From positions 434,001 to 498,000 of the forward strand of contig CAWJLY010000009.1 in NCBI GenBank assembly GCA_963843805.1: a stretch of DNA of 64,000 bases, written 5' to 3'. Positions 1 through 8,751 of this stretch are shown one piece after another (within the stretch, counting starts at the first letter, position 1; each line of letters begins with the position of its first letter). This stretch comes from Ideonella_A sp963843805 (GTDB lineage Bacteria; Pseudomonadota; Gammaproteobacteria; Burkholderiales; Burkholderiaceae_C). The notes beneath the pieces are model-generated. The model was not told the origin of the DNA. It did not search any database and saw only the letters and a list, made by a program, of their open reading frames with translations. Both the position numbers and the translations under genes were made by a program.

Positions 1-1209
1 GATGCGCAGGCCTTCGAGCGGCTGGTCGCGCCAGCGCAGGCCTCGGCAGACGACGAGCAAGTGGCTGGCAGCGGCCAACCGATGCCGTTTTTTCTCGCTC
101 ATCCGATCGAGCTGGCGCTGTCCGATTTCGAGATCAAGCTCGGACCGAGCAGTGATTGGCAGATCGAATGGAAATACGATGGAATCCGGGCGCAGGTGGT
201 TCGCCAGGGGGAGCAGACCTGGATCTGGTCGCGCGGCGAGGAGTTGATCACCGACCGCTTTCCAGAAGTGGTCGCGCTGGCCGACGACTGGCCTGCGGGA
301 ACCATTGTCGATGGCGAGATCGTGGTCTGGAAAGACGGTGCGCCGGCGCCGTTTGCGCTGCTGCAGCAACGCATCGGTCGCAAGACACTGACACGCAAGG
401 TGCTGGCCGACGCGCCGGCCGGATTCATCGCCTACGACCTGCTGGCGCTGGACGGCCGCGACCTGCGCGGGCAGGAGCAGCAGCAGCGGCGCCGTGCGCT
501 CGATGCCTTTGCGAGCAGCGCAGAGGCGCTCGGCCTGCGGGTTTCGCCCTTGCTCGAAGGTCGTGACTGGTACGAACTGGCAACGCTTCGCGAGCAGTCA
601 CGCAGCCGCGGTGTCGAGGGGCTGATGCTGAAACACCGCCAAGCCAGGTATGGCCAGGGTCGACGCAAACAGGCCGGCCTCGAGGCCGGCACCTGGTGGA
701 AATGGAAAATCGATCCGCTGACCGTCGATGCGGTGTTGATCTACGCGCAGGCCGGCCACGGACGCCGTGCCAGCGTCTATACCGATTACACCTTCGCGGT
801 CTGGAACCGGCGCCCGGCCGATGCCGCCGAGGCCCAGGCAGTGGCCGATGCGATTGCCGCGCGGCGTCCGCCGGTCGACGGTGCACTGCAGCTGGTGCCG
901 TTCGCAAAGGCCTACAGCGGCCTCACCGATGCCGAGTTCGCTGTCGTCGACCGCCAGATCCGCTCGACCACCGTCGACAAGTTCGGTCCGGTCCGCAGTG
1001 TCCGGCCAACCCTGCTGTTCGAACTCGGCTTCGAAGGCATCAACCGCAGCAAGCGCCACAAGAGCGGCATCGCGGTGCGATTTCCGCGCATGCTGCGGAT
1101 CCGCGACGACAAACCGCTGCATGAGGCCGACAGCCTGGCTGAACTCGAATCACTGCTCAGGCTGACGGCTGGAGCAGCAACGCCGGTCGGGGAATCGGCG
1201 GCCTTCTAG
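1..1209 (+). CDS. ATP-dependent DNA ligase, 3' part (5' end outside window)
   Basis: The reading frame is open from base 1, so the start lies upstream; 402 residues are visible. Ligase/nucleotidyltransferase motifs appear in order: motif I KYDGIR near base 172, whose Lys would be adenylylated, then VDGEIVVW, FIAYDLLALDG (motif III region), EGLMLK (motif IV) and WWKWKID (motif V), followed by an OB-fold-like C-terminal part. The family seals DNA nicks using ATP, and bacterial copies usually act in repair alongside the NAD-dependent LigA. The N-terminal domain and its genomic neighbours cannot be seen. LpxC follows 9 bases downstream on the same strand. The family call is firm; the subfamily is not. 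Confidence 0.9.
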   Translation, partial: DAQAFERLVAPAQASADDEQVAGSGQPMPFFLAHPIELALSDFEIKLGPSSDWQIEWKYDGIRAQVVRQGEQTWIWSRGEELITDRFPEVVALADDWPAGTIVDGEIVVWKDGAPAPFALLQQRIGRKTLTRKVLADAPAGFIAYDLLALDGRDLRGQEQQQRRRALDAFASSAEALGLRVSPLLEGRDWYELATLREQSRSRGVEGLMLKHRQARYGQGRRKQAGLEAGTWWKWKIDPLTVDAVLIYAQAGHGRRASVYTDYTFAVWNRRPADAAEAQAVADAIAARRPPVDGALQLVPFAKAYSGLTDAEFAVVDRQIRSTTVDKFGPVRSVRPTLLFELGFEGINRSKRHKSGIAVRFPRMLRIRDDKPLHEADSLAELESLLRLTAGAATPVGESAAF

Positions 1210-1218
1210 AATGTCTGC

Positions 1219-2154
1219 ATGCTCGCCCAGCGCACACTCAAATCCCTGACCCGCGCGATTGGCGTTGGGGTGCACAGCGGGCAACGGGTCGAGTTGACCT
1301 TGAAGCCGGCACCGGCGAACAGCGGGATTGTTTTTCGCCGCATCGATCTGCCGCAGGTCGTCGAGATACCGGTCAGTGCAACCGCCGTCTGTGATACGCG
1401 AATGGCCACGGCCTTGTCGCCCGGGGGGGACCCCGGGGCGCCGAAGGTCAAGACGGTTGAACACCTGATGTCGGCTTGTTGCGGGCTCGGCATCGACAAC
1501 CTGATCGTCGATATCACTGCCGAGGAAGTGCCGATTCTCGATGGGTCCGCGGCATCGTTTGTCTATCTGCTGCAAAGCGCCGGCATCGAATTGCAGGACG
1601 CGCCGAAAAAATTCCTGCGGGTCAGGAAAGCGGTCGAGGTGCGCGAAGGCGAAGGCAAGCGCCTGATGTGGGCCCGGCTGGAGCCGTTCGATGGCTACAA
1701 GCTGACCTTCGAAATCGATTTCGATCATCCAGCGGTCAGCCAGACCGGCCAGCATGTCGTATTCGACATGGGCAGCGGCCAGTACAAGCGCGAGATCGCC
1801 CGCGCCCGCACCTTCGGCTTCACCAAGGATGTCGAGATGATGCGCTCGCGCGGTCTGGGCCTCGGTGGCAGCATGGACAACGTCGTTGTCGTCGACGACC
1901 ACAAGGTCCTGAATGCCGGCGGCCTGCGCTACGACGACGAGTTCGTCAAGCACAAGATGCTCGATGCGATCGGCGACATGTACATGATCGGCCATCCGAT
2001 GATCGCCGCCTACAGCGCGTTCAAGAGCGGCCATGCGTTGAACAATCTGCTGCTGCGGGCCTTGCTCGACGATCCGAATTCGTATGAGATCGTCAGCTTC
2101 GACGACGCCGCCAAGGCGCCGCCGGGCCTCGCCGAATTGGCGCCTGCCTGGTGA
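1219..2154 (+). CDS. lpxC: UDP-3-O-acyl-N-acetylglucosamine deacetylase LpxC
   Basis: This 311-residue enzyme catalyses the committed, zinc-dependent deacetylation of lipid A synthesis in the cytoplasm. Seen in the sequence: TVEHLMSA (E81, H82), the HKMLDAIGD segment with the His and Asp zinc ligands, and SGHALNNLLLRALL near the C terminus with the catalytic His. The region before TVEHL (SPGGDPGAPK) looks a few residues longer than usual; its DNA is runs of C and G. The ATG at 1219 gives the normal family length. Its usual cell-division neighbours are not directly upstream here; the ligase is. Confidence 0.96.
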   Translation: MLAQRTLKSLTRAIGVGVHSGQRVELTLKPAPANSGIVFRRIDLPQVVEIPVSATAVCDTRMATALSPGGDPGAPKVKTVEHLMSACCGLGIDNLIVDITAEEVPILDGSAASFVYLLQSAGIELQDAPKKFLRVRKAVEVREGEGKRLMWARLEPFDGYKLTFEIDFDHPAVSQTGQHVVFDMGSGQYKREIARARTFGFTKDVEMMRSRGLGLGGSMDNVVVVDDHKVLNAGGLRYDDEFVKHKMLDAIGDMYMIGHPMIAAYSAFKSGHALNNLLLRALLDDPNSYEIVSFDDAAKAPPGLAELAPAW

Positions 2155-2178
2155 ACCCTTCTGTTTGCAAGCGACTCG

Positions 2179-2364
2179 ATGGTGATCTTCCGCGCGCTGA
2201 TTCTCATCGGCCTGCTGGCCGGACTGATCTGTTTTGCAAGTTATGCCTGGACCGGGCAGATCCGCTGGCGCAGGCTCGGCCTGCGAATTCTGGGCTGGAC
2301 CATCGGCAGCGCGCTGTTCTTCTTTGCGGTGCTGTTTGTGCAGCGCGTGGTCGAGATGGTGTGA
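2179..2364 (+). CDS. small two-helix membrane protein, unknown function
   Basis: A 61-residue ORF starts 24 bases after lpxC on the same strand. It has two predicted hydrophobic helices, roughly residues 4-22 and 38-55, separated by a basic stretch (RWRRLGLR) that should face the cytoplasm. I do not recognise a family. The position directly behind lpxC suggests co-transcription, nothing more. It converges on the esterase gene that ends at 2381. Confidence 0.6.
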   Translation: MVIFRALILIGLLAGLICFASYAWTGQIRWRRLGLRILGWTIGSALFFFAVLFVQRVVEMV

Positions 2365-2380
2365 GTGACCGGCGCGCGGC

Positions 2381-2995
2381 CTATCCGGGCGGCATCGACC
2401 AGCCGAAGAAACGCGCCATCTCGCCCAGATGATTGTCGAAGTCGCTGAAGGCGTGATCGCCACCTTCAACGAGCGTGATCCGGGCCGACCGGTAACGGTG
2501 GTGCATCTCACGCCAATCGAGCACTTCGTCGCCTTTGGCGATCAAGGCCCAGGTTTGCGACAAATTGGTCAGCGTGGCCGGCGTCATCTGACGCAACTCG
2601 ACGACATGTTCGGCTGCGAACTCGAACTTCTCGTTGCTGTGCCACATCGTTGTCTGACCGACCATTGCGGCCAGATCTCGCGCCGGCTCGACCGCCGGGT
2701 TGATCACCACCGTGCGGCAGACCAACGCCTCACCCAACACCGTGGCATAGAAACCGCCGAGCGAGCTGCCGACGATGGCGCTGCCGGCAGTCGGCCAACC
2801 GACAGTCTGCCTGCGCAGCATCGAAATGGCTTCGGCCGGTGAGGCCGGCAGCTGCGGGCAGACCCACTCGACCTGTGGCTGATGCTCGGCCACCCAACGC
2901 GCCATCCGCCGCGCCTTGGTCGACAGCGGCGAGGAGCGAAAGCCGTGCAGATACAACAGGTGGCTGACCGGCCGCCGGCTCACTGGTCTTCCCAT
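2381..2995 (-). CDS. YqiA-like alpha/beta-hydrolase (esterase)
   Basis: This 204-residue protein resembles the YqiA/UPF0227 esterases. Visible features: an N-terminal LLYLHGF strand-loop with the oxyanion region, nucleophile elbow GSSLGG (Ser of G-S-S-L-G), an acidic residue in AKGDEVLDW, and a late His in GGDHAF, together a plausible Ser-Asp-His triad. The family hydrolyses short acyl esters; the natural substrate is unknown. It follows mpl on the same strand after 78 bases, so the two are probably co-transcribed. Confidence 0.85.
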   Translation of the reverse strand: MGRPVSRRPVSHLLYLHGFRSSPLSTKARRMARWVAEHQPQVEWVCPQLPASPAEAISMLRRQTVGWPTAGSAIVGSSLGGFYATVLGEALVCRTVVINPAVEPARDLAAMVGQTTMWHSNEKFEFAAEHVVELRQMTPATLTNLSQTWALIAKGDEVLDWREMHHRYRSARITLVEGGDHAFSDFDNHLGEMARFFGWSMPPG

Positions 2996-3073
2996 GTGCT
3001 GCGCGCTCGGGTATTCGACCTTGCGGCTGCCCTGGGGCTCATGCGGGCGACGACGCGCTGGCCTCGGCGACGA

Positions 3074-4480
3074 TCAGGGCCGGCCTCGGCGCTTGAGCCC
3101 GACGAGCAGCTTGTCATGAATACCGCTGAAGCCGCCATTGCTCATGCACAGGATCTGGTCACCCGGCCGGGCCGCGGCCAGCACCTCGCTCACGAGTTGA
3201 TCGATCTGGTTGCTCACCACCACCGGGACCGCAAGCGGCGCGAGCGCTTCTGCAGCATCCCAATCGAGGCCGGCGCTGTGGCAGAACGCGAGGTCGACCT
3301 CTTCGAGGGCCCAAGGCAACTGGGCTTTCATGCTGCCGAGCTTCATCGTATTCGAGCGCGGCTCGAAGACCGCCAGGATTCGGGTGTCGATCTGGTCGTG
3401 GGCGCTCTGTAACGCGTCGAGCTTTCGACGCAGGCCATTGACGGTTGCGCGAATCGCGGTCGGGTGGTGGGCGAAATCGTCGTAGACCGTGATGTCGTCG
3501 AACGCTCCGCGCCGTTCCAGCCGGCGCCTGACATTGACGAAGCTGCTCAAGGCCTGGGCGGCCAGGGCGGCCTCAACGCCGACGCACTCGGCGGCCGCGA
3601 TGGCCGCCAGCGCATTGAGCTGGTTGTGCTCGCCCAGCAGATCCCATTCGACCCGGGCGATCTTCATCGATCCTCTGAGCACATCGAAGGCTTGCGCCTC
3701 GCCACGCGATCGAAGTTGTCCGGGAGTTTCCTTGCGCGCGCCGAATCGTGTCACTTCGCTCCAGCAGCCCTTTTGCAGCACGCGCTGCAGAGCCTCGTCG
3801 CGTGCATTGACAACCAGGCGTCCCGATGCGGGCACGGTGCGAACCAGGTGATGGAACTGGCGTTCGATCGATTCGAGATCGTCGAAGATATCGGCATGAT
3901 CGAACTCGAGGTTGTTCAGCACCGCGGTTCGCGGGTGGTAATGAACGAACTTGCTTCGCTTGTCGAAAAATGCGGTGTCGTATTCGTCGGCTTCGATGAC
4001 AAACGGCTTGACCGACCCTGCGTCGATCCGGCCCAGGCGCGCCGACACGCCGAAATTGACCGGAACACCGCCGATCAGGAAGCCCGGTTGCAAACCGGCA
4101 CTGTCGAGAATCCAGGCCAGCATTGCCGAAGTGGTCGTCTTGCCATGGGTTCCGGCAACCGCCAACACGTGTCGACCCGGCAGCACCTGTTCGGCCAACC
4201 ATTGCGGCCCACTCGTATAACGCAGCCCGGCGTCGAGAATCGCTTCGATCAACGGGTTGCCACGCGACACCACGTTGCCGATGACGAAGACGTCGGGCGC
4301 AAGCTCCAGCTGATCGGTGTGATAGCCGTCGATCAACTCGATGCCCAATTCCCGCAACTGATTGCTCATCGGAGGGTAGACGCCAGCGTCGCAACCGGTC
4401 ACCCGGTGACCGGCTTCATGCGCCAGCGCCGCCAACCCCCCCATGAAAGTCCCGCAGATGCCGAGAATGTGAATATGCAT
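3074..4480 (-). CDS. mpl: UDP-N-acetylmuramate:L-Ala-gamma-D-Glu-meso-DAP ligase Mpl
   Basis: This 468-residue Mur-ligase-family enzyme re-attaches the tripeptide recovered from old peptidoglycan to UDP-MurNAc, using ATP. The N terminus MHIHILGICGTFMGG is the nucleotide-sugar-binding start typical of Mpl rather than MurC, and the P-loop VAGTHGKTTTSAMLAW is clear. A longer in-frame start at 4543 exists, but its extra 21 residues are not family-like, so I chose the ATG at 4480. The gene lies 116 bases downstream of hemL on the same strand and ends 78 bases before the esterase. Confidence 0.95.
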   Translation of the reverse strand: MHIHILGICGTFMGGLAALAHEAGHRVTGCDAGVYPPMSNQLRELGIELIDGYHTDQLELAPDVFVIGNVVSRGNPLIEAILDAGLRYTSGPQWLAEQVLPGRHVLAVAGTHGKTTTSAMLAWILDSAGLQPGFLIGGVPVNFGVSARLGRIDAGSVKPFVIEADEYDTAFFDKRSKFVHYHPRTAVLNNLEFDHADIFDDLESIERQFHHLVRTVPASGRLVVNARDEALQRVLQKGCWSEVTRFGARKETPGQLRSRGEAQAFDVLRGSMKIARVEWDLLGEHNQLNALAAIAAAECVGVEAALAAQALSSFVNVRRRLERRGAFDDITVYDDFAHHPTAIRATVNGLRRKLDALQSAHDQIDTRILAVFEPRSNTMKLGSMKAQLPWALEEVDLAFCHSAGLDWDAAEALAPLAVPVVVSNQIDQLVSEVLAAARPGDQILCMSNGGFSGIHDKLLVGLKRRGRP

Positions 4481-4596
4481 GTTTAATTTTAGGCAAGGCG
4501 CGTGCCCGCTTGGCCGGTGACCAGTTGTCACCAGCGCCTTCACGTGGCAGGAACATCAGCAGGGCCGGCCGGCGGCCGTCGTCCCGGAGCGCAGCG

Positions 4597-5883
4597 TCAG
4601 CGCGACAGCGACTCGGTAGCGGCGCGCACGGTTGCGTCGATTTCGGCTTCGCCGTGGGCCGCGCTGACAAAACCGGCCTCATACAGGGCGGGCGCGAAAT
4701 AGATGCCGCGGTCGAGCATGGCATGAAAAAAGCGATTGAACTGCGCCTGGTCGGTGGCCATGACCTGGCCATAGTTCTGTGGCAGCGTGGGGGCAAAGAA
4801 AAAGCCGAACATGCCGCCCTGACAATCCCCGACCAGCGGCACGCCAGCCGTTTTCGATGCACCGACCAGCCCATCGACAAGGCTTTGCGTTCGTGCCGAC
4901 AAGGCGTCGAAAAAACCCGGTTGGCGGATCTGTCGCAAGGTGGCCAAGCCACATGCTGTGGCCACCGGGTTGCCCGACAGTGTCCCGGCCTGATAGACCG
5001 CGCCAAGCGGCGCCAGATGCGCCATGATGGCCCGCGAGGCGCCGAAAGCCGCCAGCGGCATGCCGCCGCCAATGACCTTGCCGAAGACGCTGATATCGGG
5101 CGCAAAGCCCGGCAGCGCCTTCGCAAAGAGGCTTTGCGCGCCGCCCAGCGCGACCCGGAAGCCGGTCATCACTTCATCGAAGATCAGCAGCGCGCCATGG
5201 CGATCGCACAGCTCGCGCAGCGTCTGCATGAACGGGACACTGGCGCGAACAAAGTTCATGTTGCCCGCTATCGGTTCGATCATCACGCAGGCAATATCCG
5301 GACCGTGCAACACAAAGGCCTCTTCGAGTTGCTCGAGGTTGTTGTATTCGAGAACCAGGGTGTGCTGCACCACTTCGGCGGGGACGCCCGCGCTGGTCGG
5401 ATGACCGAATGTGGCCAGCCCGGAGCCGGCCTTCACCAGCAAGGCGTCGGCGTGGCCGTGGTAACAGCCTTCGAACTTGACGATCTTGTTGCGCCCGGTG
5501 GCGCCGCGCGCGAGCCGCAGTGCACTCATGCATGCTTCGGTGCCCGAACTGACCAGGCGTACTTGCTCGATGCTGGGTACCAGCGACAGGATTTCTTCGG
5601 CCAGCTCGATCTCTCGCTCGGTCGGTGCGCCGAACGACAGGCCTTCGCCGACGGCTCGCTGCACCGCCTCGATCACGGCCGGGTGGCCATGACCCAGAAT
5701 CATCGGTCCCCAGGATCCGATGTAATCGACATACCGACGCCCTTCAGCGTCGGTCAGGTAGGCGCCCGCCGCGCTGCGGATGAAACGCGGCGTGCCGCCG
5801 ACCGCGCGGAAGGCGCGCACCGGTGAATTGACGCCGCCGGGAATCACCCGCTGGGCGCGTTCGAACAAGACTTGATTGCTCAT
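4597..5883 (-). CDS. hemL: glutamate-1-semialdehyde 2,1-aminomutase HemL
   Basis: This 428-residue PLP enzyme converts glutamate-1-semialdehyde to 5-aminolevulinate in the C5 tetrapyrrole pathway. Visible: RVIPGGVNSPVRAF near the N terminus, GSWGPMILGHGHP, the LIFDEVMTGFR segment with the PLP-contacting Asp, and VFGKVIGGGMP holding the Schiff-base Lys. The MSNQVLFERA start at 5883 matches the family; an upstream in-frame start at 5931 would run into thiD. The gap to thiD is 10 bases, so thiD-hemL form one transcription unit. Confidence 0.96.
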   Translation of the reverse strand: MSNQVLFERAQRVIPGGVNSPVRAFRAVGGTPRFIRSAAGAYLTDAEGRRYVDYIGSWGPMILGHGHPAVIEAVQRAVGEGLSFGAPTEREIELAEEILSLVPSIEQVRLVSSGTEACMSALRLARGATGRNKIVKFEGCYHGHADALLVKAGSGLATFGHPTSAGVPAEVVQHTLVLEYNNLEQLEEAFVLHGPDIACVMIEPIAGNMNFVRASVPFMQTLRELCDRHGALLIFDEVMTGFRVALGGAQSLFAKALPGFAPDISVFGKVIGGGMPLAAFGASRAIMAHLAPLGAVYQAGTLSGNPVATACGLATLRQIRQPGFFDALSARTQSLVDGLVGASKTAGVPLVGDCQGGMFGFFFAPTLPQNYGQVMATDQAQFNRFFHAMLDRGIYFAPALYEAGFVSAAHGEAEIDATVRAATESLSR

Positions 5884-5893
5884 CGTGCGAATG

Positions 5894-6838
5894 TCAGTGG
5901 ATTTGTCTCGGGCCGCTCGGCGTTGCGCCATCGCCGGCTTGTCCGTCGCCCTCTTCGTCGTCGCCGGGAGGCAGGGCCCAGAAAAAGCGGTCGGGAATCA
6001 CGTTGCCCATGCCGGGGCGAAAGCCGGCATCGAGCGCCTGATCGAGGAAGGTCAGCGCTTCACCAACTGCCGGCTGCAGTTCGGCGCCCGACGCCAGCAA
6101 GGCGGCCAGCGCAGCCGACAGGGTGTCGCCGGCACCGACGAAGCTGACGTCGAAACGCTCGAACTTTTCGCCGGTGATCGCCCCTTGCGGTGACGCCAGC
6201 ACATTGTCGAGGTATTGATCGGGCGATTTCGAACTCGATACCAGCACGCTGCTGACCAGCACGAACCGGGTGCCGTGCTCGCCCGCGGCAACTGCCAGCT
6301 CGCGAGGTGAAGCCGGGCGTTCGTTGTCCCAGTCGGGCAGCAGAAAATCGGTCAGCGTCTGATGGCTGCCGACCAGCACCTCGGTCTGCGGCAACACCAG
6401 TTCGCGAAAGGCGTCGAGATAGGCCTGTTGAGCATCCTCTTCGACCCACGACAGATTCGGCATGTAGGCAACCAGCGGCACATCGGGGTAGTCGCTCAGC
6501 ACCTCCGCCACCGCGCTGACAGCCTCGGCGGTGCCGAGGAAGCCGACCTTCCAGGCGGTGATCGTCACATCCTCGAGGATGCTGCGAGCCTGCTCCACAA
6601 TGATGTCGGGATCGATTGCGTGGTGGTCGAAGATTTCGGCGGTGTCGCGGATCACCAGCGCGGTGACCACCGGCAAGGCGTGCGCACCCATCGCCGAGAC
6701 GGTGACGACATCGCCGGCGACTCCACCGGCACCGCTCGGATCGCTGGCGTTGAAGCTGAGCACACACGCCGGAGACGGCGACTCCTGCAGCGGTTCGTCC
6801 GCAGCATCGCTGGCGGGGGCAGGGCTTTCTGGATTCAT
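5894..6838 (-). CDS. thiD: ThiD-like hydroxymethylpyrimidine/phosphomethylpyrimidine kinase
   Basis: A ribokinase-fold kinase of thiamine biosynthesis, about 314 residues. The N-terminal FNASDPSGAGG glycine loop and the C-terminal GAGDTLSAALAALLASG anion-hole and catalytic Asp region are clear, as is KVGFLGTAEAVSAVAEVL. The mid-protein segment that in canonical ThiD reads like DPVM reads PLVAYMPNLSW here, so this is a divergent branch and substrate preference is uncertain. I chose the start at 6838 because upstream in-frame codons add a low-complexity tail; 6850 is an alternative. It is divergent from rubredoxin with about 150 bases between them. No thiE is seen nearby. Confidence 0.85.
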   Translation of the reverse strand: MNPESPAPASDAADEPLQESPSPACVLSFNASDPSGAGGVAGDVVTVSAMGAHALPVVTALVIRDTAEIFDHHAIDPDIIVEQARSILEDVTITAWKVGFLGTAEAVSAVAEVLSDYPDVPLVAYMPNLSWVEEDAQQAYLDAFRELVLPQTEVLVGSHQTLTDFLLPDWDNERPASPRELAVAAGEHGTRFVLVSSVLVSSSKSPDQYLDNVLASPQGAITGEKFERFDVSFVGAGDTLSAALAALLASGAELQPAVGEALTFLDQALDAGFRPGMGNVIPDRFFWALPPGDDEEGDGQAGDGATPSGPRQIH

Positions 6839-6998
6839 GGGCGGCGGCATCCGGTTAAACAGCGGGGGCAACCGGCACGACGGCCGGAGCTGGCTTGAAG
6901 GGTGGGCACGGTTGTGCGGCTGTCGACAGAGGACCGGGTCTGCCCGCAAGGGGCATCGCTACAATCGCGACCCATTGTAGTGACGCAAAGAACACCAA

Positions 6999-7172
6999 GT
7001 GACCGAGCCTCGAACCTGGATGTGCCTGATATGCGGCTGGATATACGACGAAGCTGCCGGTGATTCCGAACACGGTATCAAGCCCGGCACCGCCTGGGCC
7101 GATATACCGATGAACTGGACCTGTCCGGAGTGTGGTGCGCGCAAAGAGGATTTCGAGATGGTCGAGATCTGA
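6999..7172 (+). CDS. rubA: rubredoxin
   Basis: A 57-residue iron protein starting at GTG 6999 and ending at TGA 7172. It has both iron-binding CxxC knuckles, MCLICGWIYDEAAG and WTCPECGARKEDFE, with the usual acidic spacer and the conserved aromatic residues. Rubredoxins carry one electron through an Fe(Cys)4 site; the partner is unknown here. It sits between thiD (divergent) and pilG, a frequent betaproteobacterial arrangement. No ATG start fits, because the next one would remove residues just before the first Cys. Confidence 0.92.
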   Translation: MTEPRTWMCLICGWIYDEAAGDSEHGIKPGTAWADIPMNWTCPECGARKEDFEMVEI

Positions 7173-7288
7173 TTTCCTGAATTTGACGTCGGGACGCCAG
7201 GTCGGCTGCGCTGCGGCTGCACCTGTTGCGCCAAGCCGATGCAGGTCGACGCGCGCGACCGGTCTGGGTGATGCGAAGGAAAACAAGC

Positions 7289-7744
7289 ATGAACCTGCCA
7301 GCAGGCGAATCCACGGTCAGCCCGGATCTCACAGCCGCGGCTGCAGGCGGCGGCGTCAAGGTGCTCGTCATCGACGACAGCAACACGATCCGTCGCAGCG
7401 CTGAAATATTCCTGAAGCAGGCCGGCCATGAGGTGCTGCTGGCTGAAGACGGTTTCGATGCCTTGGGCAAACTCGTCGAACATGGGCCCGATCTGGTCTT
7501 CTGCGACATCCTGATGCCCCGGCTGGACGGTTATCAGACCTGCGCGATCATCAAGCGCAACCCGCAGTTTGTCGATCTGCCCGTGATCATGTTGTCTTCG
7601 AAGGACGGCTTGTTCGACAAGGCGCGCGGGCGATTGGTCGGTTCGCAGGACTATCTGACCAAGCCGTTCACGAAAGAGCAATTGCTGCAGGCGGTTCAGA
7701 CGCACGCACCGTCTGGACCCCGAGCGACCAGGCAAATGTCTTGA
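7289..7744 (+). CDS. pilG: twitching-motility response regulator PilG
   Basis: A single CheY-like receiver domain of 151 residues. Acidic pocket VLVIDDSN (D29, D30), phospho-acceptor D73 in CDILMPRLDG, and the LTKPF Lys near the C terminus are all present. A 20-residue N-terminal extension precedes the domain. In the Pil-Chp system PilG is phosphorylated by ChpA and promotes pilus extension and cAMP signalling. The stop overlaps the pilH start (TGATG at 7742-7746), so the two are translationally coupled. The ATG at 7289 has a purine-rich GAAGGA stretch about 10 bases upstream. Confidence 0.93.
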   Translation: MNLPAGESTVSPDLTAAAAGGGVKVLVIDDSNTIRRSAEIFLKQAGHEVLLAEDGFDALGKLVEHGPDLVFCDILMPRLDGYQTCAIIKRNPQFVDLPVIMLSSKDGLFDKARGRLVGSQDYLTKPFTKEQLLQAVQTHAPSGPRATRQMS

Positions 7745-8109
7745 TGGCCATCCGGAAAATCCTGCTGGTTGACGACTCGAAGACCGAGTTGCACCACCTG
7801 AGGGCCTTGCTTGGGCAGCAGGGTTTTGATGTCAGCACTGCCGCCAATGCCGATGATGCAATGCGTGAACTCGATCAAAACCGGCCTGATCTGGTGTTGA
7901 TGGACGTGGTGATGCCCGGCCAGAACGGCTTCCAGTTGACCCGCCGAATCACCCGGGACCCCAAATATGCAGGGCTGCCGGTGATCATGTGCACCAGCAA
8001 GCATCAGGAAACCGATCGGGTCTGGGGGCTTCGTCAAGGCGCGATCGACTACGTCGTCAAGCCGGTCGACGCAGTGGACCTGGTGGCCAAGATCCGTCGC
8101 TGCGGTTGA
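7744..8109 (+). CDS. pilH: twitching-motility response regulator PilH
   Basis: A stand-alone receiver domain of 121 residues: ILLVDDSKTE at the N terminus, phospho-acceptor D54 in VLMDVVMPGQNG, and VVKPVDA with the conserved Lys. PilH is the second CheY-like protein of the Pil-Chp pathway and is associated with pilus retraction or acts as a phosphate sink. The ATG overlaps the pilG stop by one base; the TTG at 7741 is in frame but less likely. PilI follows after 18 bases. Confidence 0.93.
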   Translation: MAIRKILLVDDSKTELHHLRALLGQQGFDVSTAANADDAMRELDQNRPDLVLMDVVMPGQNGFQLTRRITRDPKYAGLPVIMCTSKHQETDRVWGLRQGAIDYVVKPVDAVDLVAKIRRCG

Positions 8110-8127
8110 TCGACAGGTAAGTCGTCG

Positions 8128-8670
8128 ATGATCAGCCCGCCATTGCCTCCCCCCGTCTCGGCGGGCGCGGTCGACGGCCGCTCGACGCTCAACGCGGGCA
8201 TCCGCGAGCGCGCCTGGCTGGCAGTCGAATGTGCGGCTTGTGGCATTTTGTTGCCGTTGTCCGATGCCGGCGAAATTTCCCAGTTTGCCGGCTGCATCGA
8301 TGTGCCGCACACCCGCTCCTGGTTTCTCGGTGTGGCCAATCTGCGCGGCCAACTGCATGGCGTCGTCGATCTGGCGGGCTTTCTGGGTCTGTCGACGGTT
8401 GCCTCGGCGCCGCAAACCGGCTGGTTGGTGGCTTTGAACAGCAGGCTGGAAGCAGCCTGTGCCTTGAGGGTTGATCAGTTGGCCGGGCTCAGGCGCGAGG
8501 ACGAGTTGCTGGCGCTCGATGCCGACGGGGTTGTCGCAGACTCGACGAGCCGTCCGCGATTTGCCGGTCAGCGATTTCGCGAAGCGGAATCATCGCGGAT
8601 CTGGCAGGAGATCAAGCTCGCCGAGTTGTCGACGGATGCCCACTTTCTCGACATCCTGGCGCGCTCGTAG
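8128..8670 (+). CDS. pilI: CheW-like adaptor PilI
   Basis: This 180-residue protein has a CheW fold: VECAACGILLPLSDAGEI at the front, and the family's GVANLRGQLHGVVDLAGFLGL turn in the middle. CheW-type proteins bridge the chemoreceptor (PilJ) and the kinase (ChpA). It sits between pilH and pilJ, as in other Pil-Chp clusters. The 20-odd residue Pro/Ala-rich N terminus is probably disordered. Confidence 0.9.
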   Translation: MISPPLPPPVSAGAVDGRSTLNAGIRERAWLAVECAACGILLPLSDAGEISQFAGCIDVPHTRSWFLGVANLRGQLHGVVDLAGFLGLSTVASAPQTGWLVALNSRLEAACALRVDQLAGLRREDELLALDADGVVADSTSRPRFAGQRFREAESSRIWQEIKLAELSTDAHFLDILARS

Positions 8671-8751
8671 CGTTCGCTTACCTTTGTATTCTCAGGTGAC
8701 CCACGACACGGTCCGATATTGCGAAGGCAGGGAGCCCGTATTGCAGACATC

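Noticed and set aside
6960..6965. TACAAT as a promoter -10 for rubredoxin
   Set aside because: No acceptable -35 hexamer is present at 16-18 bases, so support is too weak to list.
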